64,000 bases of DNA from Bacteroidales bacterium. Its GTDB lineage: Bacteria; Bacteroidota; Bacteroidia; Bacteroidales; UBA932. The first letter of the stretch is position 1; the number at the start of each line of letters is the position of its first letter. A program made the translations under genes and the position numbers. Of this stretch, positions 33,146 through 41,313 are shown one piece after another. Under the pieces are notes generated by a model. It was not told where the DNA came from. It did no database searches and saw nothing but the letters and a program-made list of their open reading frames with translations. The stretch is from the NCBI GenBank assembly GCA_017447265.1, contig JAFSOA010000015.1, positions 1 through 64,000 of the forward strand, in the 5' to 3' direction.

Positions 33146-34547
33146 CGCGGCCGGGTCTGAGCGCCTCCGCATCGTTGAAGCAGAGGATGGAATTGACGAG
33201 GGTCGCGGCGAGGTTGCTGCCACCTTTCCTACCCTCAACAATCAGTTTAGGTATTTCCCGGAAAGGCTTGACCATGTGCTTGCTTTCACGCACATGAACA
33301 AAGCCGACCGGTGCCGCGACAATGCCTGCGGGGCGAGCCTTTTTCTGGCGGATGAGCGCGCAGAGTTCCATCAGCGCGGTGGGCGCGTTGCCGAAAGCAT
33401 AGAGCGCGTCGGGGTGCTCCTCCACGGCCAGCCGGATGCCGGCCTGGGTGCGGGTAATCCCCTTTTCTTCCGCCAGCGCAGCCGTGCGCGGATCACCGAG
33501 ATAGCACTTGACCTCGACCCCCAGGCGCTGCAGGGCGCCCTTGCGGATGCCCGCCGCCACCATTGTCACGTCGGTCACGATGGTCTTGATGCGCCCCTCC
33601 GCAAAAGCGGCGTAGAGCGTCTCCACGGCACCGTCGTCGACGTGCAGGATGTTTTCCATGTCGAAGTCCGCCGTGGTGTGGATCGCGTGCAGCAAGGGCC
33701 ACTTCCGGCCGAGCGGGATATCGGGATGGCGCAGTTCCTTCTCAATCGTCCGGAAGCTCTCGATCATGATCTCCTGGCCGATGCCCTTCGCCGCCCCGTC
33801 AGGCTCCTCCCGGTAATAGCCGCGGGGCGTAATAAACTTACCCTCAAAGGTATATGACTGGGAATTGCCGATGATGACCACGGTGAACATGTCCACCTGC
33901 TCCGGATCAAATGCTTCCAGCGTAGTGAGCGTCACTTCCTGTTCTTCCCTACCCGCCTGGCGCACGAAACCCACCGGCGTGGAAGGGTCGCGGTGCTGCA
34001 GGAAGATCTCCTGCAGACGGTACAGCTGCCAATAGCGGCCGTTGCTCTTCGGGTTGTAGACCGCCGTGACGAAATCGGCCACGGCGGCGGCGCGGATGCG
34101 GCGTTCGATCTTTTCCCAGGGCGTCATCAGGTCGGACAGCGAAAGGATGCAGAGGTCGTGGCCGATGGGGGCCCCGAGCAGCGAAGCGGCCTTCTGGAAG
34201 GCGCTGATGCCCGGCAGGACCTCGATCTCGACGTCACTCCCCCGCTCGCGTCTCATCTCCCAGATGAGCGGCGCCATGCCATAAATGCCGGCGTCGCCGG
34301 AACTCACCACGCACACCGTCCTGCCCTGCTCCGCCTGTGCAAACGCCTCCTCGGCCCGTTCGCGCTCCTTCTTCATCCCAGTGTCGATGCAGGCGGCACC
34401 CGGCTTCACGTACGGTTCAATGAATTGCAAATAATATTTGTAGCCGATGACCACATCGGAGCGGCGTACGGCATCCAGCACCGCCGGCGTCATGTCGCCC
34501 GCACTCCCCGGTCCGATGCCGGCCACGATAATTCTGGCTTTGTTCAT
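33138..34547 (-). CDS. cbiH: Fused cobalt-factor III C17-methyltransferase (CbiH/CobJ) and cobalt-precorrin-8 methylmutase (CbiC)
   Basis: A 469-residue bifunctional enzyme. CbiH spans ~1-250 (IIVAGIGPGSAGDMTPAVLDAV, VVSSGDAGIYGMA, VLPGISAFQKAASLLGAP, TAVYNPKSNGR); CbiC spans ~255-469 (IHTTADFDMENIL with the catalytic His, VTDVTMVAAGI, APTALMEL, APVGFVHVRESK). First gene of the four-gene minus-strand operon. ATGs occur at 34550 and 34547; a TAATTTTG box at 34555-34562 fits the 34547 start as a leaderless transcript. Confidence 0.95.
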   Translation of the reverse strand: MNKARIIVAGIGPGSAGDMTPAVLDAVRRSDVVIGYKYYLQFIEPYVKPGAACIDTGMKKERERAEEAFAQAEQGRTVCVVSSGDAGIYGMAPLIWEMRRERGSDVEIEVLPGISAFQKAASLLGAPIGHDLCILSLSDLMTPWEKIERRIRAAAVADFVTAVYNPKSNGRYWQLYRLQEIFLQHRDPSTPVGFVRQAGREEQEVTLTTLEAFDPEQVDMFTVVIIGNSQSYTFEGKFITPRGYYREEPDGAAKGIGQEIMIESFRTIEKELRHPDIPLGRKWPLLHAIHTTADFDMENILHVDDGAVETLYAAFAEGRIKTIVTDVTMVAAGIRKGALQRLGVEVKCYLGDPRTAALAEEKGITRTQAGIRLAVEEHPDALYAFGNAPTALMELCALIRQKKARPAGIVAAPVGFVHVRESKHMVKPFREIPKLIVEGRKGGSNLAATLVNSILCFNDAEALRPGRDV

Positions 34548-34554
34548 CATGTTA

Positions 34555-34562
34555 CAAAATTA
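34555..34562 (-). promoter_or_regulatory. -7 box TAATTTTG for the cbiHC-cbiET-cbiGF-cbiJD operon
   Basis: TAnnTTTG match 7 bases before the ATG at 34547. There is no room for a leader or riboswitch, so this biosynthetic operon is not under direct B12-riboswitch control. Confidence 0.55.
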
Positions 34563-34575
34563 CAAAAATATTCCC

Positions 34576-34583
34576 TATATTTG
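34576..34583 (+). promoter_or_regulatory. -7 promoter box TATATTTG for the riboswitch-led uptake operon
   Basis: Perfect TAnnTTTG match; the riboswitch fold begins about 5 bases downstream, where transcription should start. Confidence 0.6.
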
Positions 34584-34587
34584 CGCC

Positions 34588-34790
34588 CGATTCAGGTAAT
34601 CGGCCTGTGCCGATGCAAGGGAACCCGGTGCGAAACCGGGGCTGTACCTGCAGCTGTGATCCCCGATAAGGGTCTGCTTCCTAAAACGCCACTGGGCGCT
34701 CCGCCATCCCCCGTCTGCCGGGCAGGAACGGAGCCGGAGCCCGGGAAGGCGGAGCAGACCGGGGAAAGCCAGAAGACCTGCCCGAATCGG
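34588..34790 (+). ncRNA. Cobalamin riboswitch
   Basis: Shows the class core GGGAACCCGGTGCGAAACC followed by GGGGCTGTACCTGC, a GCCACTGGG segment (34688-34696) and the B12 box AGCCAGAAGACCTGCC (34768-34783). The ends pair (CCGATTCAGG with CCCGAATCGG). A variable GC-rich hairpin lies between 34696 and 34760. It precedes the TonB receptor by about 40 bases and should shut off uptake when cobalamin is abundant. Confidence 0.95.
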
Positions 34791-34829
34791 AAACACGCAC
34801 GCGTTCAGGAGCAAGCGGGCTGCGGAAAC

Positions 34830-36986
34830 ATGAAGATTGTACGGATTCTGATCATCGGATGGGCCTTGTGCCTGGTCCAAATGCTGGCAGCGCAATCGTA
34901 TCAGCAGGATACGATTCCGGAGACCGTGGTCACGGCCACCGGCACGCTCCACCTGTTGAAAAACGTGCCCGTACAGACCGAAGTCATCACCGGCAGAATG
35001 CTGCAGAACTATGCCGGCCGCTCCCTGGAGGACATTCTTTCCGGCCTGACCTCCTCGTTCTCCTTCAATGAAGACGACATGGGATCGCACATGCAGCTCG
35101 GCGGCCTGGGCAACAGCTACATCCTCATCCTGATCGACGGCAAGCGCATCCACGGCGACGTGGGCGGCGAGAACGACCTCTCGCTGATCGACCCGCAGAA
35201 CATCGAGAAGATAGAGATCGTCAAGGGCGCATCCTCCGCCCTGTATGGCAGCGACGCCATCGCGGGCGTCATCAACGTCATCACGCGCAAGCACCGCGAC
35301 GAAGGCCTGCTGCTGGAAAACGGAACGCGCTTCGGCTCCTATATGGACCTGCGCCAGCACAACGCCGCCGGCCTGAAATACGGCCGTTTCAGCTCGCTGA
35401 CCAACTTCCAGCTCCAACACTCCGACGGCTGGCAGAACACCTCCGTGGAGCACACCGCCGGCACCCAGAAGCCCATTACCGATTCCCAGAACAAGACCGT
35501 GAACCGGCACACCAACGCCCAGGTCGGCGAGCAGCTCAGCTTCACGCTATCCGACAAGCTGGAGTTCTACGCCGGCGGCACCTGGTATGCCAAACGCATC
35601 TACCGGCCCATCGGCAAGTACGCCCAGTTCGACGTACATACCTATGATTTACAGTATCGCAACGCATCGGCCTCCGCCGGGGCGAAATGGCGGCCCAACG
35701 CCACGGACATCGTGACGCTCGACATCGACTGGAACCGGCACGCCTATATGTATTATTTCACCGCCACGACGCTGGTGGAAGACTACGAGAAAAGCAAGGG
35801 TACCCTCTATTATCCCTACTACCCCTATCTCCCCGGCCAGACAGAGCTCCAGAGTGACCAGCGCCGGACGATGGCCAGCCTCAAGGGCGTCTTTTCCCTC
35901 CCGGCGGAAAACCTGCTCAACACGGGTCTGGAGTACCGTTACGACTGGCTGAATGCGCCTTCCCGCGTGGTCGGCGGAACGGTGAGCGACTGGACCGCCG
36001 CGGTCTATGCGCAGGACGAGTGGCAGCACGACTTCGGCCGGAACCGTCTGCAGCTGGCCGCCGGCGCCCGCCTCACCTGGAACGGACAGTTCGGCGTCAA
36101 ACTCACGCCCAAGGTTTCCGCGATGCTGGCACTCGGCCTTCCCTGGCGCATCCGCGCCACCTGGAGCCAGGGCTTCAAGACCCCGACGCCCAAGGAGCTC
36201 CACTACCGCTACGTCAAGCAGATGAGCGGCACCTATCTGTATCTGGGCAACACGGGACTCCGCCCCCAGACCAGCAACTACTTCTCGCTGGGCGGCGAGT
36301 ACACGCTATCCGGCCTGAGCATCAATCTCACGGGCTACTACAACCGGGTGAAGGACATGATCACCCTGGTGACGATCCCCAACTACGAGGCACCGGCGGA
36401 ATACGTCATCCAGTACGACCCGGTCCGGACCCGGCAATACCAGAATGTGGACGACGCCCGCACCTTCGGCGTGGACCTGAGCGTCCGCTACAGCCTTCGC
36501 AAATGGGCTTTCGGCCTGGGTTACAGCTGGCTCGACACCGACGCCAACCAGTACGACGCCGAGCACGACCGCATGCGGAAAGTGACCATCGACGGAACGG
36601 CGCACCACAAGGGGAACCTGTTCGTCACGTGGAACCACCGCTTCTCCCCGAACTACCGGCTGAACGCCGGCCTCTACGGCCGGATGTCGTCGAAGCGCCA
36701 CTACCAGATCGACGGCGACGGCAAGGGCTACCAGATCTGGCGCATCTCCACGGGGCACGACCTGGGCCATTCCAGCCGGACGACCTGGCGCATCGAGGCC
36801 GGCGTGGACAACATCTTCAACTATGTGGACTGCACGCCGCACGGCCTGCACTTGGGCACGACGACCCCGGGCACGACGGTGTATATCGGCCTGACCGTCC
36901 GCTTCAACCAGGGAAAGAAAGTCAAGAATCAATTCAATACCACAATCCATAACAATTACAATTCCAAGCAATATGAAGAGAATTAA
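34830..36986 (+). CDS. btuB: TonB-dependent receptor for corrinoids (BtuB-like), riboswitch controlled
   Basis: A 718-residue outer-membrane receptor with signal peptide MKIVRILIIGWALCLVQMLAAQ, a TonB-box-like ETVVTATGT, a plug domain (GNSYILILIDGKRIHGDVGG, KGASSALYGSDAIAGVINVIT) and a 22-strand barrel ending VYIGLTVRF. It lacks the N-terminal regulatory-like domain of the receptor at 25360. Control by a cobalamin riboswitch makes corrinoid import the best-supported role. It overlaps the following CbiK lipoprotein gene by 14 bases. Confidence 0.9.
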   Translation: MKIVRILIIGWALCLVQMLAAQSYQQDTIPETVVTATGTLHLLKNVPVQTEVITGRMLQNYAGRSLEDILSGLTSSFSFNEDDMGSHMQLGGLGNSYILILIDGKRIHGDVGGENDLSLIDPQNIEKIEIVKGASSALYGSDAIAGVINVITRKHRDEGLLLENGTRFGSYMDLRQHNAAGLKYGRFSSLTNFQLQHSDGWQNTSVEHTAGTQKPITDSQNKTVNRHTNAQVGEQLSFTLSDKLEFYAGGTWYAKRIYRPIGKYAQFDVHTYDLQYRNASASAGAKWRPNATDIVTLDIDWNRHAYMYYFTATTLVEDYEKSKGTLYYPYYPYLPGQTELQSDQRRTMASLKGVFSLPAENLLNTGLEYRYDWLNAPSRVVGGTVSDWTAAVYAQDEWQHDFGRNRLQLAAGARLTWNGQFGVKLTPKVSAMLALGLPWRIRATWSQGFKTPTPKELHYRYVKQMSGTYLYLGNTGLRPQTSNYFSLGGEYTLSGLSINLTGYYNRVKDMITLVTIPNYEAPAEYVIQYDPVRTRQYQNVDDARTFGVDLSVRYSLRKWAFGLGYSWLDTDANQYDAEHDRMRKVTIDGTAHHKGNLFVTWNHRFSPNYRLNAGLYGRMSSKRHYQIDGDGKGYQIWRISTGHDLGHSSRTTWRIEAGVDNIFNYVDCTPHGLHLGTTTPGTTVYIGLTVRFNQGKKVKNQFNTTIHNNYNSKQYEEN

Positions 36987-38115
36987 ATTATTCATTTCCG
37001 TCGTCATCCTGACGGCGCTCACCTTCTCCATCGCGGCTTGCGACCCGTTCAATAACGAAGAGTACAACTACAATGCGTACCAGCGTGCCGTTAACGAGAC
37101 CGTCAAGACGCACAAGAAAAACAACAAGGTCATCCTGCTGGTCGCTTTCGGTTCGACCTGGCAGCAGGCCTTCGACGCGTTCGACACCACGGTGGATGCC
37201 TATCAGAAGGCTTTCCCGGGCTACGATGTCTTCCTCTCCTTCTCTTCCGCGATCTGCATCAACCGTGCAGCAGCCGGTGAAAACGCCGCCGACGGCGCCG
37301 AAGTGCGCAACTACTACGCACCGCCGTTCTGGCTCACCGCCTTCGCCCAGAAGGGTGTCATGTACAGCGAGATCGTGGTCCAGTCCCTGCAGGTGATCCC
37401 GGGCGAGGAATATACGCGCGTGATCAACTACATCAAGGATTTTGCCAACAACGCAAACGGCGACTTGAGTGACGACTATCTGTCGAAGGTCATCCTGAAG
37501 CTCGGCGTTCCCCTCCTCCAGGACGAAGACGCCGACGTCAACGCCGTCGCCAGCGCGCTGAACGCCCTCTACAAGACCCAGGCCGCCAACGACCTCGTCG
37601 CCTTCATGGGACACGGCAACCCCGACTCTTACGACACCTACAAGGCCAATGTCCGCTACACGCAGCTGGAAGAGGCCCTCCAGGCCATCAACCCGCACTA
37701 CTTCGTGGGTACCGTCGACATGATGGAGAACTTCAAGCCCCACGTCTATGAGCGCATGGCGGAAGCCGGCCTGAACACCGGCGACAAGAAGGTGTACCTG
37801 CACCCGCTCATGTCGATCGACGGCGACCATGGCCACAACGACATGGCCGGCGACGACCTGCCCGAGAAGTTCAAAGGCAAGAGCTATACTTTCGACGACC
37901 TGCTGGCGGAAGCCAACGACGAAGGCGAAGTGGAAGACTGCAGCTGGAAGATTTTCTTCGGCGCCCCGGGCTCCGGCTTCAACTGCAACAATTCCACGAT
38001 GATCGAGAAAGGCCTGCTCGAACTGCCGAGCATCCGTCAGATCTGGATGAACCACACCCGCGACGCCATCAACGGCGAGCCGCTCGACTACTACCACTCC
38101 AAGAATCCGGAATAG
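36973..38115 (+). CDS. cbiK: CbiK-family cobaltochelatase-like lipoprotein
   Basis: A 380-residue protein of the CbiK (sirohydrochlorin cobaltochelatase) family with a lipoprotein signal (ALTFSIAAC, Cys at ~23). Family motifs remain: VAFGSTWQQAFDAFD, FMGHGNPDS with the first metal-site His, and YLHPLMSIDGDHGHND with the second. Classical CbiK is cytosolic and ~260 residues; this one is exported and longer. P. gingivalis IhtB/FetB is a known outer-membrane CbiK-like lipoprotein tied to haem, a possible parallel. Co-transcribed with the riboswitch-controlled receptor, it may insert or remove metal in an imported tetrapyrrole. Confidence 0.85.
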   Translation: MKRIKLFISVVILTALTFSIAACDPFNNEEYNYNAYQRAVNETVKTHKKNNKVILLVAFGSTWQQAFDAFDTTVDAYQKAFPGYDVFLSFSSAICINRAAAGENAADGAEVRNYYAPPFWLTAFAQKGVMYSEIVVQSLQVIPGEEYTRVINYIKDFANNANGDLSDDYLSKVILKLGVPLLQDEDADVNAVASALNALYKTQAANDLVAFMGHGNPDSYDTYKANVRYTQLEEALQAINPHYFVGTVDMMENFKPHVYERMAEAGLNTGDKKVYLHPLMSIDGDHGHNDMAGDDLPEKFKGKSYTFDDLLAEANDEGEVEDCSWKIFFGAPGSGFNCNNSTMIEKGLLELPSIRQIWMNHTRDAINGEPLDYYHSKNPE

Positions 38116-38121
38116 TCTTCC

Positions 38122-39627
38122 ATGTTCAAGAACTTTACTGGCTTTAATCTGGTAGAATCGATCTACCAGATGGGCGTAGAGCTGAAGCAGCAGGCCCGGC
38201 GGATCAAACGGAGAACCGCCAGCCTGCTGGTGGTCGCGGCTGTCACCATCACGCTTTTCCTGCTGCCGACCAGCTCCTTCGGCCTCGAAGGCCTGACCGT
38301 CGTGCAGCAGCGCATCATCGCCGTCTTCGCCTTCGCCACCCTGATGTGGATCCTGGAGCCGGTGCCGTCCTGGGCCACGTCCATCGGCATCATGACGATG
38401 CTGCTGTTCTTCGCCTCCGACTCCGGCATCAAGTGGATTTGCGATCCCGCGCAGGTGGGTACGCTGCTGAGCTACAAAGGCATCATGGCGTGCTTCGCCG
38501 ATCCGGTGATCATGCTGTTCCTGGGCGGTTTCGTACTGGCCATCGCGGCCACCAAGACCGGCCTGGACGTACATCTGGCCAAGATCCTGCTCAAGCCGTT
38601 CGGCAACAAGAGCGAGATGGTGCTGCTGGGCTTCCTGCTCATCACCGGCCTGTTCTCGATGTTCATCAGCAACACGGCCACTGCGGCCATGATGCTCACC
38701 TTCCTGGCGCCGGTCTTCAAACAGCTGCCCGCCAATGGCAAGGGCCGTATCGCCATGGCCCTCAGCATTCCGGTCGCCGCCAACCTGGGCGGCATCGGCA
38801 CGCCGATCGGCACGCCGCCGAACACCATCGCCCTGAAATATCTCAACGACCCCGAAGGCCTGAACCTGAACATCGGCTTCGGCCAGTGGATGCTCATGAT
38901 GGTGCCGCTGGTCATCCTGCTGCTCTTCATCAGCTGGCTTCTCATCAAGAAGATCTTCCCCTTCACCCAGAAGACCGTCGACCTGGTCATCGAAGGGGAG
39001 ATGAAGCGCGACCGGAAGACCACCATCGTCATCGTGACCTTCATCGTAACCGTGCTGCTCTGGCTGCTCGACTCGGTAACCGGCATCAACACCTATACGG
39101 TGGCCCTGCTGCCGATGGCCGTCTTCTGCGCAACCGGCGTCATCGACCGGCGCGACCTCGAGGAGATCAACTGGTCGGTCATCTGGATGGTGGCCGGCGG
39201 CTTCGCGCTGGGTTATGCGATGAATGTCTCGGGTCTTGCTTCGCTGGTGGTCAAGAGCATTCCGTTCGATTCGTTCTCGCCGCTGCTGATCCTGATTCTG
39301 TCGGGCCTGCTCTGCTACGCGCTGTCGAACTTCATCTCGAACTCGGCGACGGCAGCCCTGCTCATGCCGATCCTCGCGGTCGTCTGTACGGCCATGGGCG
39401 ACAAGCTCGCTTCCATCGGCGGCACGGCCATCGTGCTGATCGGCGTGGCCATCGCTGCCAGCAGCGCCATGGTCCTGCCCATCTCGACGCCGCCGAACGC
39501 CCTGGCCTTCGCCACGAACCTGGTGCAACAGAAAGACATGGCCAAGATCGGCCTGATCGTCGGTTTCATCAGTATGGTTCTGGGATATGTCTTCCTCTAT
39601 GGATTCGGTACCCTCCGCTTGATATAG
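38122..39627 (+). CDS. SLC13/DASS family sodium:anion symporter
   Basis: A 501-residue inner-membrane carrier with about 12 helices and the two DASS signatures: SNTATAAMMLTFLAPVF with GGIGTPIGTPPNTIA in the first half and SNSATAALLMPILAV with SSAMVLPISTPPNALAF in the second. The family imports di- and tricarboxylates or sulfate with Na+. It sits 6 bases behind the lipoprotein CbiK under the same B12 riboswitch, an unusual partner. It could carry a carboxylate-rich substrate, but none is proven. Confidence 0.87.
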   Translation: MFKNFTGFNLVESIYQMGVELKQQARRIKRRTASLLVVAAVTITLFLLPTSSFGLEGLTVVQQRIIAVFAFATLMWILEPVPSWATSIGIMTMLLFFASDSGIKWICDPAQVGTLLSYKGIMACFADPVIMLFLGGFVLAIAATKTGLDVHLAKILLKPFGNKSEMVLLGFLLITGLFSMFISNTATAAMMLTFLAPVFKQLPANGKGRIAMALSIPVAANLGGIGTPIGTPPNTIALKYLNDPEGLNLNIGFGQWMLMMVPLVILLLFISWLLIKKIFPFTQKTVDLVIEGEMKRDRKTTIVIVTFIVTVLLWLLDSVTGINTYTVALLPMAVFCATGVIDRRDLEEINWSVIWMVAGGFALGYAMNVSGLASLVVKSIPFDSFSPLLILILSGLLCYALSNFISNSATAALLMPILAVVCTAMGDKLASIGGTAIVLIGVAIAASSAMVLPISTPPNALAFATNLVQQKDMAKIGLIVGFISMVLGYVFLYGFGTLRLI

Positions 39628-39660
39628 AGGCTTTTTCCTTTTTTCATTATAGTGTGTACC

Positions 39661-39689
39661 GGCCCCGCAAGACTGCCATTTGCGGGGCC
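39661..39689 (+). terminator. Strong hairpin between the SLC13 gene and the second CbiK gene
   Basis: Perfect 10-base arms GGCCCCGCAA (39661-39670) and TTGCGGGGCC (39680-39689) with a 9-base loop. There is no U-run after it, so it may be a weak terminator or a processing site separating the two CbiK genes. Confidence 0.5.
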
Positions 39690-39714
39690 ATTTACGCGAC
39701 AATAAACCGTAAAA

Positions 39715-40617
39715 ATGCTTGCTTTACAATCTCTGAAGAAATACTTGCCGATCCTGTTCCTGCTGTTCGTTTCGCTCAGTCTCCAGGCACAAGACAAGAC
39801 CGCCCTGCTGCTGGTGCATTTCGGCACCACCTACGACGACACCCGGTCCAGGACCATCGACGCCATCAACGCCAAAGCGGCGGAAGCCTTTCCGGAGCTG
39901 ACGCTGCGGGAGGCATACACCTCGCGCATCGTGATCCGCAGGCTCAAAGCACGCGGCCTCGACAAGCATACCCCGCTCGAGGCGCTGCTCTCCCTGCGTG
40001 CCGAAGGCTTCACCCGCGTCATCGTCCAGACGACCACCCTGCTGGAAGGCGCCGAAATGGAATCGCTGCGCCGCGACGCAGCCAGCGTGGCGGGCTTCTT
40101 CACGGACATCCGCGTCGGCGCTCCCCTGCTCTATGACGTAGCAGACTGCCAGCGGGTGGTGGACATCCTCTCCGCACGCCATGCAGACAAAGCGGACGCG
40201 AAGCAGAAAGCCCACGTCGTATTGGTCGGTCACGGCACCTATACCCCCGCCACGGCCACCTACAGCCAGTTAGACTACATGCTGCGGGCACAGGGCCATC
40301 CCCTCTTCCATGTCGCCACACTCGAAGGTTATCCGACCTTTGAGACGCTGCTCGCGCAGCTCAAGGCCGCCAGGGCCCGCCGCATCACGCTCGTGCCACT
40401 GCTCTTCGTGGCCGGCGACCACGCCGCCAACGACATCGCCGTCGATTGGAGACAAGCGCTGGAAGCCGAAGGCCTGCAGGTGGGCTGCTGTCTGGAAGGC
40501 CTTGGCGAAATCCCTGAAATCCAGGACATCTACATCGAACACATCCACCGCTCCCTGCAACAGGCCCCTGTGGACATTATGAAGAAGAAAGAGGCGTATG
40601 CCGCTGGCAAGGAATAG
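39715..40617 (+). CDS. cbiK: Second CbiK-family cobaltochelatase with a signal peptide
   Basis: A 300-residue CbiK family protein with an N-terminal signal sequence (KKYLPILFLLFVSLSLQAQ) but no lipobox cysteine, hence probably periplasmic. Motifs: LLVHFGTTYDDTRSRTIDAI, VGHGTYTPATATYSQLDYML (first metal-site His) and LVPLLFVAGDHAANDIAVDW (second). After signal removal the length is close to classical CbiK. No cytosolic CbiK or CbiX was seen in the window, so cobalt insertion for the adjacent biosynthetic genes may happen outside the cytoplasm or elsewhere in the genome. Confidence 0.88.
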   Translation: MLALQSLKKYLPILFLLFVSLSLQAQDKTALLLVHFGTTYDDTRSRTIDAINAKAAEAFPELTLREAYTSRIVIRRLKARGLDKHTPLEALLSLRAEGFTRVIVQTTTLLEGAEMESLRRDAASVAGFFTDIRVGAPLLYDVADCQRVVDILSARHADKADAKQKAHVVLVGHGTYTPATATYSQLDYMLRAQGHPLFHVATLEGYPTFETLLAQLKAARARRITLVPLLFVAGDHAANDIAVDWRQALEAEGLQVGCCLEGLGEIPEIQDIYIEHIHRSLQQAPVDIMKKKEAYAAGKE

Positions 40618-40628
40618 CGTTTTTTTCT

Positions 40629-40636
40629 TAACTTTG
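40629..40636 (+). promoter_or_regulatory. -7 promoter box TAACTTTG before the ATR-cbiP-cobD-cbiB operon
   Basis: TAnnTTTG match with only 5 bases to the ATG at 40642; leaderless transcript predicted. Confidence 0.6.
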
Positions 40637-40641
40637 CATTT

Positions 40642-41313
40642 ATGGCCCATCGCATCTATACACGAACCGGCGACCAGGGGATGACAGGCATCCACGGCGG
40701 CACCCGCGTCCCGAAAGACGATCCCCGCATCGAAGCCAATGGGAATCTCGATGAACTGAACTGCCAGATCGGCGTCATTCGTTCTATGCTGAGCGAGCGT
40801 TGCGGCGGGTGTTTTTCGGAGCCGCGAGCTTTATTCAGCGGGCGAGAGGAAAAACAGAGCCGAAAAGCGAGCGAGACGGATACCGGAGCCACGGAGCGAG
40901 CGCTATTTGACGAAATCCTGCATACGATACAGAAGAACCTGATGACCGTCATGAGCCAGGTGGCGACACCGTCGGCCGAACGCGACAAGAATCCGAACGA
41001 ACTGCCGCAGAACCTCGTCACCGACTGCGAAGCCATGATGGATGCCCTCACCGCCGAAGCCGGTCCCAGCCGCCACTTCATTCTCCCCGGCGGCACTCCC
41101 CTCGCCGCCCAACTACAGATGGCCCGGGCCATCTGCCGCCGCGCCGAACGCCGGCTCTGGGCCCTGCACCGCATCGACCCCCTCCCCGAAGTAATCCTGC
41201 AATACATCAACCGCCTCTCCGATCTGCTTTTCGTGATGGCCCGCCACGAACTGGCCCGCCAGGACTGGCCCGAAGACCGTTGGCAAGCCTTCGCCTACAA
41301 GAACCAGCTATGA
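40642..41313 (+). CDS. Corrinoid ATP:cob(I)alamin adenosyltransferase, PduO type, with repeat-derived insertion
   Basis: A 223-residue enzyme adding the 5'-deoxyadenosyl group to cobalt. PduO-type motifs: IYTRTGDQGMTGIHGGTRVPKDD at the N-terminus, VATPS, FILPGGTPLAAQLQMARAICRRAERRLW and YINRLSDLLFVMARHE. Residues ~52-88 (from SERCGGCFSEP to ATERA) are an in-frame copy of repeat family A placed between two helices where homologues have a short loop, so activity is probably retained. First gene of an operon with cbiP, cobD and cbiB linked by ATGA overlaps. Confidence 0.92.
   Translation: MAHRIYTRTGDQGMTGIHGGTRVPKDDPRIEANGNLDELNCQIGVIRSMLSERCGGCFSEPRALFSGREEKQSRKASETDTGATERALFDEILHTIQKNLMTVMSQVATPSAERDKNPNELPQNLVTDCEAMMDALTAEAGPSRHFILPGGTPLAAQLQMARAICRRAERRLWALHRIDPLPEVILQYINRLSDLLFVMARHELARQDWPEDRWQAFAYKNQL
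40790..40902 (-). repeat. Palindromic repeat family A, copy embedded in the adenosyltransferase gene
   Basis: Contains GCGAGCGAGACGGATACCGG and AGCCACGGAGCGAGCG, matching the reverse complement of the cbiJ-cbiD copy. The protein reads ASETDTGATER, the same opposite-strand frame as in cbiG-cbiF. The left half is diverged. Confidence 0.75.

Noticed and set aside
36988-39702. A 900-codon minus-strand frame opposite cbiK and the SLC13 gene
   Set aside because: Shadow frame, rich in Asp/His/Gln/Gly, crossing two well-supported genes and their junction.
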